Shown here in pieces: positions 19,654 through 28,942 of a DNA stretch of 64,000 nt. The notes under the pieces were generated by a model. The model ran no database searches. It was not told where the DNA came from and saw only the letters and a program-made list of their open reading frames with translations. Both the position numbers and the translations under genes were made by a program. This DNA is from JACCZR01 sp963844805 (GTDB lineage Bacteria; Actinomycetota; Thermoleophilia; Solirubrobacterales; Thermoleophilaceae). Numbering within the stretch: the stretch's first letter is position 1; the number at the start of each line of letters is the position of its first letter. The stretch spans positions 1 through 64,000 of the forward strand of contig CAWJPU010000004.1 in the NCBI GenBank assembly GCA_963844805.1, read 5' to 3'.

Positions 19654-21248
19654 GGCTTGGCCTCCGCGTTCTCGCGGGCCCGGCCGGCCCGGTCGCTCTT
19701 GTCGGCGCCGCGCTGCTCGGCGGACCGCTCCCGGCGAGCGCGGCGGTCGCGCAGCTTCTTGTTCTCCTTCAGCGCGATGTCCTTGAACCGCTCCAGCTTG
19801 CGGCGGTCGGCGCTCGAGAACTCGTTGCGGCGGGCGCCGCCGGCGAAGGCGCTGGTCGGCCCGCCGGGCGCGTTCATGTTCGGCGGCTCCTGGATCTCGC
19901 AGGGGATGTCAGGACGGTGCGCCGGCGTCGAGCGGCCGTTGTCGGGCGGCGGCGCCGGGCGGATCGCGTTGCCGCTCGGGTGCACGAAGGGGTTGACGCC
20001 CGGCACCGGGGGCGCGGTGGCCTGGCCGTGGAAGTACGACAGGTTGCCGTCGGAGAGGCGGCTCTCGCCGGAGAGCCCGACCAGTCCGCGGGTGGACTGC
20101 ACGGCGAAGGACTGGCCGTCGATCTGGGGCAGCTCGGGCATCGGGATCGGCGCGTTGGCGAAGGGCACGAGGACGTCGGAGGTGCAGGCCGACAGCGCGC
20201 GGCCCTGGTCCAGGACCGGGATGGTCAGCTCGTTCAGCCGCACGAGCGTGGGCGTGTAGCCGCGCAGGACCTTGGCGGCGCCGCGCAGCTCCGAGCGCGC
20301 GGAACAGCTTGCGGGCCTGGCTGATGAACGGCAGTAGAGGCGTCCAGCGTGGCCGGGGTGGAGCGCACGCCGGGCAGCGCGTCGACGGCGAAGCGGCGCA
20401 GCGAGGGCAGCGCGTTGTTGACCGAGAACAGCGCCGGGCGCGCCGACCGCAGCGTGGCGCGCAGGGCCGGCACGGTCCGCTCGAGCGCGTCGTCCTCGCG
20501 AGCGAAGGCGGCGGCGGTCACGTTGAGGTTCGTCACGAGGCCCTTCAGCGCGCCCTCGTTCTCCACCAGCGCGGAGAAGGTCTTCTGCTGGCCGCGGAGC
20601 ACCCGCTGCAGGTCGCGCGTGGGCTCCTGGCCGAGCGTCGCGTCGTTGACCAGCGACGTGTTCTTGTAGGCCGACTCCCAGTACTTGATCGAGTCGTTGA
20701 AGCCCTTGGCGCCCTTGCCCTTGAGGCTGTGCGAGTACTCCCTGAGCAGCGACTGCAGGTCCTTCCGCGTGTCCTTCTGCAGCGAGGTGAGGATGTCCCC
20801 GAACTGCACCGAGGCCGAGGTCTGCTGGATCGGGATGACGTCGTCCTCGTCGAGCTCCGGCGCGGTGGGCGATCCGGGCTTCATCTCGACGAACTTGTTG
20901 CCCTCGAGGAAGATGCGCGGGCGGACCTTCAGCGTCGCGTCCTCGTGCAGCGGCAGCGCGTTGTCCTTGACCTCCATGGTCACGCGCGCCCCGGTCTCGG
21001 TGCCCTCGAGCGGCTGGACCTTGGTGACCTTGCCGACCTCGATGCCGGCGATCCGCACGGGCGACTTCGGCTTCACGTCGTCGGCGTTCTTGAACAGCGC
21101 CGAGACCTCGTAGGGGTCGGCGAACGGGTTGGCCTTCGTGAACCCGAAGTAGGAGAAGATCGCGATCACGACGATCGCGATCAGGCCCGGCCGTGAAGCG
21201 GCTCATGCCCTGGCTGCGGGGGTCGCGTCGGCGCCGGAAGAGAGCCAT
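19650..21248 (-). CDS. MCE-family protein, fourth gene of the operon, frameshifted
   Basis: About 530 residues. After an Arg-rich N-terminus and a transmembrane helix (ending FSYFGFTKANPFADP), the MCE domain reads SPVRIAGIEVGKVTKVQPLE ... FLEGNKFVEMKPGSP. A long alpha-helical region follows (ILTSLQKDTRKDLQSLLREY), then a Pro/Asn-rich section and a highly charged Lys/Arg C-terminus (LERFKDIALKENKKLRDRRA). Frameshifts near 21190 and 20310. The basic, probably extended tail is a distinctive feature compared with its siblings. Starts 4 bp after the third MCE gene. Confidence 0.85.
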   Translation of the reverse strand: MALFRRRRDPRSQGMSRFTAGPDRDRRDRDLLLLRVHEGQPVRRPLRGLGAVQERRRREAEVARADRRHRGRQGHQGPAARGHRDRGARDHGGQGQRAAAARGRDAEGPPAHLPRGQQVRRDEARIAHRAGARRGRRHPDPADLGLGAVRGHPHLAAEGHAEGPAVAAQGVLAQPQGQGRQGLQRLDQVLGVGLQEHVAGQRRDARPGAHARPAAGAPRPAEDLLRAGGERGRAEGPRDEPQRDRRRLRSRGRRARADRAGPARHAAVGAPGAVLGQQRAALAAPLRRRRAARRALHPGHAGRLYCRSSARPASCSARSELRGAAKVLRGYTPTLVRLNELTIPVLDQGRALSACTSDVLVPFANAPIPMPELPQIDGQSFAVQSTRGLVGLSGESRLSDGNLSYFHGQATAPPVPGVNPFVHPSGNAIRPAPPPDNGRSTPAHRPDIPCEIQEPPNMNAPGGPTSAFAGGARRNEFSSADRRKLERFKDIALKENKKLRDRRARRERSAEQRGADKSDRAGRARENAEAKP

Positions 21249-21251
21249 GGC

Positions 21252-22846
21252 CTAGGGCACGTCCCTCAGGTTGTCGATGCCGAGCTCGCGCGACTTGTAG
21301 GTGCCGCCGGTCAGGACCGGGAAGTCGGACAGGGCCACCGCCCCGTTTCCGCCGGTGCCCGTCGGCTCGGCGGCGCCGGGGACCAGTCCCTTGCCGTAGC
21401 GGGCGCCGGGCAGGGTGAGGGGGCCGTTGGGGTAGCCCTGCTGGCCCAGCTGGCAGTCGGCGTTGCCCTGGGCGTCGATGGCCGGCGGGTAGGGCGTGCC
21501 GAACAGCCGGGCGGCCGGCTCCCCGACGGGAGCGCCGCCGGGCCCGCGCTCGGCGCCGCGCGCCTTCTGGTTGGGGAGGATGTCCGCCGGCCGCGCGGCG
21601 TCGCTGCTGCCGATGCTGTTGGGCTGCTCGGTGTTGGAGAGCTTGGCCCCCTGTCCCTGGACGGTGCCGCCGGGGAAGGTCGCCGACGCCGGGGCCGACA
21701 TGTGCTCGCCGAGGGCGTGCAGGAAGTAGACGGGGTAGTTGCAGACCGACTCGTAGGGGTTCAGGAACTCGATCAGCGGGCGCGTCACGGCCAGGCCGCT
21801 GCGGATGTCGCGCAGCCCGAGCAGCGTGTTGGGGTTGCCGAACAGCCGGTCGAGCGAGGTGAACGCGGTCTGCAGGCGCTCGTTGAGCGGCACCGTCTGC
21901 GGAAGCACCTTGGTGCCGACGCGGAATGACTCGTTGAGCGCCGGCAGCGAGCGCGGCAGCTCCTGCACGGCCGGGCGCAGCCGCCGCGAGAGGTCGGCGA
22001 AGTCGCGCGAGGAACGGCCGCTGCGCGCGCAGCGAGCGCGTGCCGACGTCGAGCGTCTCCGGGCCCTTGGCGATCGTGTCCTGCAGCGCCTGCGGGCTGA
22101 AGCCGATCGCCGCGAAGGTGTCGGCCATGTTGGTGAACAGCTGGGCCTGGGTCTCGGCGACCGGCGCCACCTGGGCCGAGGTGCGGCCGAGCTCACGGAA
22201 GAAGCTCGGCAGGTCGGTCTCCGGCGCCGCCAGGTTGGTCATGACCGGCGTCAGGTAGACGAAGAAGGGGTTCAGCTCCTCGATCGTCGCGTTGAGGGCC
22301 GGGCCGCGGCCGGCGAAGGCGTCGCCGAAGCCCTCGGTGGCCACCCGGGCCGACGGGCGCGTGTCGCGGTCGAAGGTCGACAGCACGTCCTCGATCTCCA
22401 GCGGCTCGGAGGCGTTGCTGAGCGTGATCGTCGAGCCCGGCTTGCAGCTCGGACCGGCCCTTGCCCGGGATCAGCTCGACGTACTTGAGGCCGAGGGCAG
22501 AGCGAGGCCGCACCCGCAGCTTGGTGTCGGCGGCCAGCGGCTCGACGGTCTTGTCGAGCTTCATGTCGATCCGCGCGGTGGCCGTCTGCTTGCCGTTGAC
22601 CGTCTGGACCGTGGGCCGGATCTCGTCGACCACGCCCACGCGGAAGCCGCCGACGCGCACCTCGTTGCCCTTCACCAGCTTGGCCCCGGACGGGAGCGAG
22701 GCCTTTAGGTCGTAGGTGGGCACGAACGGCAGGCCGGCGTTCGCGTTGTAGGCCAGGAACACGGCCACGATCGCCACGAGCAGGGTGACCGCGCCCACCA
22801 GCACGGGGCTGGCGGCGATGGAGGCTGTCGCGCGGCGCCGGGTCAT
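21252..22846 (-). CDS. MCE-family protein, third gene of the operon, frameshifted
   Basis: About 530 residues. N-terminal helix (AVTLLVAIVAVFLAYNANAG), MCE domain (KGNEVRVGGFRVGVVDEIRP ... ALGLKYVELIPGKG), helical tail (TIEELNPFFVYLTPVMTNLA) and a Gly/Pro-rich C-terminal region ending SRELGIDNLRDVP. Reading shifts near 22445 and 22010. It overlaps the second MCE gene by 4 bases. The C-terminal third contains YESVCNYPVYFLHALGEH, a segment often seen in MceC/MceD-like tails of actinobacteria. Confidence 0.85.
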
Positions 22847-24523
22847 GGGGCGAGCAGGTAGTCGAGGAGCTGGGCGTCCTGCGTCGCGTCGCCGCTGTTA
22901 TCACGCTGGCCGGTGACCTTCTCGGTCAGGCCCTTGCGGAGCTTGTCGACGTTCTCTTGCGTCCGCTTGCCCACCGGCAGGCGGTCGACCAGGCGCTGCA
23001 GGTCGGGCGGCAGCACGATCTGCGGCTTGGAGATGTCGCGTTGGCCCTTGACCGGGCCGGCGTCGGGCTGGCCCTGGCTGCGGCGCTCGCCGACCCGCGC
23101 CGCGGGCTTCGCGGCCACGTTGCGGTTGCGCGAGGACGGCGAGCTGTTGTCCGTGAAGTCGGGGCTGCGCAGGCCCGGCTGGTACGGGCCGAGCCACTGG
23201 TTGCACTCGTCGAGCAGCTCGGGGTCGTCCTCCTGGTGGTTTTGGTTGATGTACTCCGAGCACGGCGGGCGGCCGTTCTGGCCGAGGTTGAGCAGCACGC
23301 TCACGCGCAGGATGTGGCCGAACTTGTCGAACCCGTTGAGGCTCCAGGTCTGCCACCAGAAGTAGTTCCAGAAGGCCTCGAAGCCGGTGAAGCCCTGAAC
23401 CCCCTGCATGGCCGTCTTGTCCGGCGCCTGCGGGGCCGACTTGACCGCGCGGCTGTCGCCCTCGATCGAGCGCGCGCGGTCGTCGAGGCCCTGCAGGAAC
23501 TGGCGCAGCGGCTTGGCGGTGGGCGGCGACCTCGGGGGCCAGCTTGCGCAGCTCGTCCACTTCCTGCTCGCCGCGCTTGAAGGCGCGTGTGCCGACCTTG
23601 CTTGCTCGCCCGAGCGAGCGGATGGCGGGCCGCGAGGCCTCGGCGAACGGGCCTAGGCGGTTGAAGAAGCGCGTGAGGTCGGGAGCAGCGCGCTGCAGGT
23701 CCCCGAGCAGCGGGCTCTGGGCGTCGGTCAGCTCCTCGAGCTCGCGCATGGTGGGCGTCAGCTGGTCGAGGAAGCCGGGCAGCTTCTCGAAGTTCTGCTG
23801 CAGCTCGCGCCGGCGAGTGGCGGTGATCTCCGCGGTGCGGCCCGTCTCGCGGACCCAGCGCACCACGTCGTGCTTGTTGTTCTCGAGCGCCTCGACCACC
23901 CGGTCGGAGTCGACGATGAACTTCTCGATCGTCGAGTTCTGGTCACCCAGGACCCGGAGCGTCTTGGTGGTCTCGCGCAGGCCCGGGTGGGCGCGGCGCA
24001 GAACGGTCTGCAGGTCCTGGGGACGGCCCGCCAGGCCCGCGCCCAGCGAGGAGATGATCAGCCGCAGGCGGTCGCGGTAGGGCGTGCGCAGGACGTTGTT
24101 GACCAGGTCCTGAGGGACCGTCGAGGTCGTGTTCTTGACCGGGATGACGCCGGTGCCGTCGCTGGGGATCTTCTTCGCGCTCTTGTCGCCCGGCTGGCAG
24201 TCGACGAAGTACTCGCCGATCAGCGACTGCGGCTTGATGTCGCAGCTCGCGTTCTCGTAGATGTCACCGAAGCCGCGTTCCTTGAGCGACACCTCCACCT
24301 CGGCGACGGGCCGCTTGCCGGGCTCCTCCTTGATCTCGAAGCTCTTGGTCGCGCCGGCCGTCACGCCGCCCACGCGGAAGTCGCCGCCCTCGACCAGGCC
24401 GAAGGCGTTGTCGAACTGGACCTTGTAGGTCGCGGCGTCGCCCTTGTCCGACGAGGCGCCCGTCATCAGGAACGCCGCCACCCCGGCGAGGACGAGGATC
24501 GCTGTGGCCGCCAGCCGCCTCAA
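22843..24523 (-). CDS. MCE-family protein, second gene of the operon, frameshifted
   Basis: About 560 residues. N-terminal helix (AILVLAGVAAFLMTGASSD), then the MCE domain (EGGDFRVGGVTAGATKSFEI ... LIGEYFVDCQPGDK) with two Cys within it (NASCDIKPQ; VDCQPG) that could form a disulfide. A long helical region follows, and the C-terminal part (TGFEAFWNYFWWQTWSLNGF) is aromatic-rich. One break near 23530. A 30-bp gap separates it from the first MCE gene, and its stop overlaps the third MCE start by 4 bases. Confidence 0.85.
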
Positions 24524-24553
24524 GGCACGTCCCCCGTGTGTCGCTGGCCGGGG

Positions 24554-25994
24554 TCACACCGCAGCGCCGCGGCCTCTTCGGCGCGAGAACACGTTGGAGC
24601 CGTCGGCCGCGGGCGCCTCCGAGGCGCCCGGGCAGGGCTTGGTGATGCCGCTCCGGACCGGGCCGAGGTTGCTCTGCAGGGTCTTCTGCAGGTTGAGCAG
24701 GCTGAGGGGGTCGCTCAGGTCGATGGGGGGGAGCGTGGGGACCGTCGGCTTGCCGTCCTGGAAGAGGGAGACCGTGTCGCTGGTGCGGATCGCCGCGCGG
24801 GCGTTGGCGCCGAGAGCGTCGAAGCCCGGGCCCGTGGTGGAGAAGTCGTCGAACCAGCCGAACAGGTCGGTCGTGTAGGGGCGGCCCTGGGCGATGATCG
24901 GCCTCGCCCCGCGGAAGGCCTTGATCGACTCGGGGAAGGCGCCGTTGTCGGTGCCGACGTTGTAGCGGGTGCCGCCCGGGCTGACCGTGCGCCGGCTGGC
25001 GTCGACCGCGGACTTCGCCAGCGGCGGCTGCGCGTTGGTCAGCTCGATCAGGTCGTTGCTGGGGCCCTTGCGCCGGATGGTCTTGCTCAGGTCCTTGACC
25101 GTGGGCTCGGCGTCGTGCGCCAGCTTGCGGGCGTCGGAGAGGAACCGCGGCAGGCGGCGGGCGACCGGCTTGGACGCGTCCACCAGCGGGTCGGTGTCGT
25201 CCAGGGCGGCGCGCAGGTTCACGAAGGTCGTGTTGCTGCGCCGCATGACCGGCGGGAGCAGGGCGATCGAGTCGGCCAGCGCCTGCTTCTCGTTGGCCAG
25301 CGCGCGGGTGGTGGTGTTGAGGTTGCCCACCAGCGCCCGAGAGGTCGTCGCGCTTCTCGGCCAAGGCGGTGACCAGCCGCGAGGAGTCGATCAGGAAGCG
25401 CTCCAGCACCGGCGTGTCGCGGTTGAGCTCGCCGAACAGGCGGCGCGAGGTGGCCAGCGCCGGGTTGAGGTACTCGAAGCCCTTGTTGGCGAGCGCCCCC
25501 TTGCCCTTGAACTGGTTGGAGGAGCCCTTGAAGAAGTCCTGCAGGGACTTGCGCGTCTCGGGGTCGAGCGTGTTGAAGAGCTGGTCGAGGTCGACCTGGG
25601 TGGTGGTCGAGCTGGCCGGCAGGGTCCCGCCGGCGGGGATCTCCTGTGCCGACGAGCCGGGCGGGAAGGCGAGGTCGACGTACCGGTTGGCGATGCCCGA
25701 CTGCGAGAACTGGCGGATGCGCGCATGGGTGCCGACGCGCAGCGGGGCCTTGTCGTCCTGCACCGACATCTCGACCTCGGCCTGACCGTTATCGGTGATC
25801 TTGATGTTCTTCACCGAGCCGATGGCCACGCCGCCGGCCTGCACCGGATTGCCCTTCACCAGCTGGCCGCCGTTGATGAAGGTCGCCCGGACCGTGTAGT
25901 CGCTGCTGCCGCCGAAGAGGATGATCGCGACGAGCGCGATCGCAGCGATGAGCGCGCCCAAGGCGGCTACACGTCCGACTGCGGTCAAACGCAT
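24554..25994 (-). CDS. MCE-family protein, first gene of the operon, frameshifted
   Basis: About 480 residues. N-terminal helix (VAALGALIAAIALVAIILFG) and a textbook MCE domain (VKGNPVQAGGVAIGSVKNIK ... QSGIANRYVDLAFPPG), then helical tail (LFNTLDPETRKSLQDFFKGS). Frameshift near 25340. The start ATG at 25994 has AGAGGG just upstream. This is the 5' gene of a six-gene MCE operon, matching the mceA-F number of mycobacterial mce loci, but the two YrbE/MlaE permease genes normally found immediately upstream are not here; a DUF4235 gene and tRNA-Leu are. Confidence 0.87.
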
Positions 25995-26165
25995 CCCTCT
26001 TGCCCTCTGCTCCCCTCCGCCCCGCCCGCGGGAGGGTCCCGCGGCGCAAGCGGAGGCGAATTTACCCGAAGTTCATCTTTGAAGCGCCGCTTCCCCCGCT
26101 TCGGCGGCGGGGTTTTCTTAAGCTGGTGTTAAGCGGGCTCACTCGGCGGCCCGGCCAGGGCCCCG

Positions 26166-26444
26166 TCACTCGGGGTCCGGCTCTTCCTTGCCGGGCCAGC
26201 TTCCGGTGAGCTGGGCGAAGCCCTGGCGGGAGCCGTGGTCGGCGGCCTCCTTCGCCACTCGGAAGATCGCCCCGGACAGCGCCGCGGAGGCGATCAGCTT
26301 GCCCCAGGAGATGTCCCGGTGCTCGGACTCCGGCGGCTCCTCGTCGTCGATCAGGCCCCACACCTGCTCGAACGCCTTCTTGGAGAGGAAGCCGGCCAGG
26401 AGCCCGCCCAGGACGCTGAAGGGGATGAAGAGGATCTTCGCCAC
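26166..26444 (-). CDS. DUF4235 small membrane protein
   Basis: A 92-residue protein typical in length for DUF4235. Two hydrophobic segments (ILFIPFSVLGGLLAGFLS at the N-terminus and LIASAALSGAIFRVAKEAAD in the centre) flank the conserved WGLIDDEEPPESEHR linker. The function is unknown. It is upstream of the MCE operon on the same strand, with a 171-bp gap holding a GC-rich hairpin near 26097-26115, so it may or may not be co-transcribed. Confidence 0.75.
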   Translation of the reverse strand: MAKILFIPFSVLGGLLAGFLSKKAFEQVWGLIDDEEPPESEHRDISWGKLIASAALSGAIFRVAKEAADHGSRQGFAQLTGSWPGKEEPDPE

Positions 26445-26475
26445 GTGCCGGTTATACCCGCTCCGGGCGGCGCAA

Positions 26476-26558
26476 TGCCCGGGGTGGGATTCGAACCCAC
26501 ATGCCCTGACGGGCCGTCGGGTTTAAGCCGACTGCGTATGCCGTTCCGCCACCCGGGC
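26476..26558 (-). tRNA. tRNA-Leu (TAA)
   Basis: An 83-nt class II tRNA on the minus strand. The acceptor stem GCCCGGG/CCCGGGC, anticodon TAA in loop CTTAAAC, a long variable arm typical of leucine tRNA and T-loop GGTTCGAATCC are visible. CCA is not encoded. Confidence 0.93.
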
Positions 26559-26626
26559 GCGATTGGGCGCTCATTATCACGCGCGAGAGAGCAACTTTCC
26601 CACTGCTACGGTTTTCTGCGCCTGGA

Positions 26627-28009
26627 ATGGAAGCTTCTGCTCTCCAGCATTCCGCGCGCCTTCCCGCCCTGGCCGGGCGCTCGCCTCTCCTCCGTCTCCA
26701 AGGCGACGAGAAGCTGATTGCCCTCATCCGGCGCGGGCATCACGGTGCCTTCGAAGCGCTCGTGCAGCGCTATCAGCCGCGCCTGCTCGCATTCTGCCGC
26801 CACATGCTCGGGTCCACCGAGGACGCCGAGGACGTGCTGCAGGAGGTCTTCGCCGCCTCCTTCAACGCGATCTGCGCCGACGAGCGGCCGATCAACGCGC
26901 GGCCGTGGCTGTACCGCATCGCGCGCAACCGCTGCCTGAACCACCTGCGCCGCCCCGCTCCCGCCGGCCAGGACTCCATGGACATCTTCGAGCGCGACGG
27001 CGGCACGACGACGGCCGACACCGTCCACAAGCGCGAGGAGTTCCGCCAGATCGTGTCCGACGTGCAGGACCTGCCGGAGACCCAGCGCACCGCGTTGCTG
27101 CTCCGCGAGATCGACGCGCTGGCCTACGACCAGATCGCCGAGGCGATGGACACCACGGTGTCGAGCGTGAAGTCCCTCCTCGTGCGCGCGCGCGTGTCTC
27201 TCGCCGAGGCGTCCGAGGCGCGGCTGCTCACCTGCGACGAGGTCCGCCTCGAGCTCGGCCAGGTGGCCGAGGGCCTGGGCAAGACCTCGGCGCCCGCCCG
27301 CCGCCACCTGCGCGGCTGCGACCGCTGCCGCTTCTTCAAGGGCGAGCTGCGCAAGACCAACAAGGCGCTCGCCGCGGTCTACCCGCTCGGCCCCCTCGTC
27401 TTCCTGAAGAAGGCGATCGGCGCGAAGCTCGCCGCGGGTGGCGGCTCCGCCGCCGCCGCGGGCGGCTCGGGCGGCGCGGCCGCCCTGGGCGGCGCCGCGG
27501 CCACCGCCGGCGCCCCCGCCGCCATCTCCGCCGGCCTCGGGACCGTCGCCTCCAAGGCGGCGGCCGGTTTCGCCGCCGCCGCGATCGTGACCGTCGGCGC
27601 CGTCGAGGTCCGCCACGTCACGAGCCCCGACGCCCCGGCCCCGGTCCAGTCCGTCAGGGCCCCGGCGCGGGCCGCCCAGCCACCGGTCCCGGCCCGCACG
27701 CCCGAGCCCGTCGTGGCGCCCGCCGCGGTCAAGCCGGAGCCCAAGCCCGAGCCGGTCGTGCCCGCCAACCCCGAGCCCCAGCCCGTCGCCAAGCCCGCGC
27801 AGGCGCCGGTGACCCCGCCGGCCCCGGTGATCCGGCCCAAGCCCGTCCCGGCCAAGCCGGCGCCCGCTCCGGTCGAGGAGAGCGAGTCCACCGTCACCCT
27901 GCCGGGCGCCGAACAGGAGCCCTCCTACGGCGGCGAGCTGTCGTCGCCCGCCGCCGCCCGCCGACCCGGGCTCGCAGCCGGCCCAGGGTTCGAGCACCCA
28001 GAGCCCTGA
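26627..28009 (+). CDS. ECF-type sigma factor fused to zinc-finger, TM helix and Pro-rich tail
   Basis: 460 residues. Sigma region 2 spans about residues 35-108 (ALVQRYQPRLLAFCRHMLGS, DAEDVLQEVF, RPWLYRIARNRCLNHLRR) and region 4 about 140-195 (LPETQRTALLLREID, YDQIAEAMDTTVSSVKSLL). It is followed by an anti-sigma-like zinc site His227-x3-Cys231-x2-Cys234 with an extra Cys203, a Gly/Ala-rich linker, one predicted transmembrane helix (about 310-328), and an outward Pro/Lys/Glu-rich tail of about 130 residues. It resembles ECF groups with C-terminal membrane-tethered inhibitory extensions, implying self-inhibition at the membrane. The last 25 residues may be a frameshift product (see the neighbouring CsaA-like gene). 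Confidence 0.82.
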   Translation: MEASALQHSARLPALAGRSPLLRLQGDEKLIALIRRGHHGAFEALVQRYQPRLLAFCRHMLGSTEDAEDVLQEVFAASFNAICADERPINARPWLYRIARNRCLNHLRRPAPAGQDSMDIFERDGGTTTADTVHKREEFRQIVSDVQDLPETQRTALLLREIDALAYDQIAEAMDTTVSSVKSLLVRARVSLAEASEARLLTCDEVRLELGQVAEGLGKTSAPARRHLRGCDRCRFFKGELRKTNKALAAVYPLGPLVFLKKAIGAKLAAGGGSAAAAGGSGGAAALGGAAATAGAPAAISAGLGTVASKAAAGFAAAAIVTVGAVEVRHVTSPDAPAPVQSVRAPARAAQPPVPARTPEPVVAPAAVKPEPKPEPVVPANPEPQPVAKPAQAPVTPPAPVIRPKPVPAKPAPAPVEESESTVTLPGAEQEPSYGGELSSPAAARRPGLAAGPGFEHPEP

Positions 28010-28037
28010 CGGTTCCGGCGGGCCTGCCGCAGCCGCG

Positions 28038-28371
28038 ATAGCCACCTTCGAGGACTTCGAGAAGCTCGAGCTCCGAGTCGGGCGCGTGCTCGAGGTGGAG
28101 CAGCTTCCCCGAGGCGCGCAACCCGGCCTGGAAGCTGCGGATCGACTTCGGCCCCGAGGTCGGCGAGAAGCGCTCCTCGGCTCAGATCACCCACTACCCG
28201 GCCGAGGAGCTCGAGGGCCGGCTGGTGGTCGGGGTGGTGAATTTCCCCCCGCGCCGGATCGCGGGCTTCAGCTCCGAGGTGCTCGTGCTCGGGGCGCTGG
28301 ACGACGAGCACGGCGTGGTGCTGCTGCGCCCCGACCGCGACGACGTGGCGCCCGGCGACCGCATCGGCTGA
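28038..28371 (+). CDS. CsaA-like tRNA-binding-domain protein, frameshifted
   Basis: About 110 residues with the EMAP-II/CsaA OB-fold tRNA-binding signature: FEDFEKLELRVGRVLEVEQ, then after a one-base shift in a C-run near 28110 the expected EARNPAWKLRIDFG, SSAQITHYPAEELEGR and VVGVVNFPPRRIAGFSSEVL. CsaA proteins are small chaperone or tRNA-binding proteins acting as dimers. No ATG, GTG or TTG is found at the conserved N-terminus; the codon at the expected Met is ATA (28038). The same frame runs back without a stop into the Pro-rich tail region of the sigma factor, so either the start is non-canonical or sequence errors hide the junction. Confidence 0.72.
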
Positions 28372-28405
28372 GGCCATCGTCGGCCCGGGCGACCGCCGCG
28401 ACCCG

Positions 28406-28942
28406 ATGCCGAGCTTCGCTCGGCTTCCCGGGTTCCTGTGGCGCAAGCTGCCTCCGCTCGCGCGGGTGCTGGTGGCGCTGCTGGCCGTGGGCGCCTTGGT
28501 CGCGGTCATCGCCTCCATCCCGGGAGTGCGCGAGGCCAAGCGGGGCAACGCCGAGCGCGAGCGGCGCGAGCAGGCCGCCGCGGCGAAGCGCCGCGTCGAG
28601 CAGGAGCGCGAGCTGGTCCGTCCCCGCCGCGCGTCGGACGTCCGGTCGCCCGCCGCGCTGGAGCGGGCCATCGCGGCGGACGTGCTGAGCCGCGAGCGGC
28701 GCCGCCCGCTGAGCGTGAGCTGCCGCCCGATCGGAGGGCGGGGACGCTTCAGCTGCCTGGCCGTTACCGCCCGGGCGGGCTCGAGCCGCGGCAACCGCGG
28801 CGTGGTGATCGGCTTCCCCTACCGCGCGCTCGCCGACTTCGCCACCGGCCGTGCGGCGATCTGCCGGGCGCTCGGCAGGCCGGGCGAAGGGGCGTTGACC
28901 CGGCGGTCGCCGGCGGCGAACCCGAAGGCCTGCGGGGGCTAG
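28406..28942 (+). CDS. Hypothetical single-pass membrane protein
   Basis: 178 residues. A short basic N-terminus and one strong transmembrane helix (LARVLVALLAVGALVAVIAS, about residues 18-37) precede an Arg/Glu/Ala-rich helical stretch (about 45-75, coiled-coil-like) and a C-terminal globular part with two Cys (VSCRPIGGRGRFSCLA) that might form a disulfide outside the membrane. I do not recognise the family. Its stop shares the tetranucleotide CTAG with the convergent R2lox gene. Confidence 0.65.
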   Translation: MPSFARLPGFLWRKLPPLARVLVALLAVGALVAVIASIPGVREAKRGNAERERREQAAAAKRRVEQERELVRPRRASDVRSPAALERAIAADVLSRERRRPLSVSCRPIGGRGRFSCLAVTARAGSSRGNRGVVIGFPYRALADFATGRAAICRALGRPGEGALTRRSPAANPKACGG

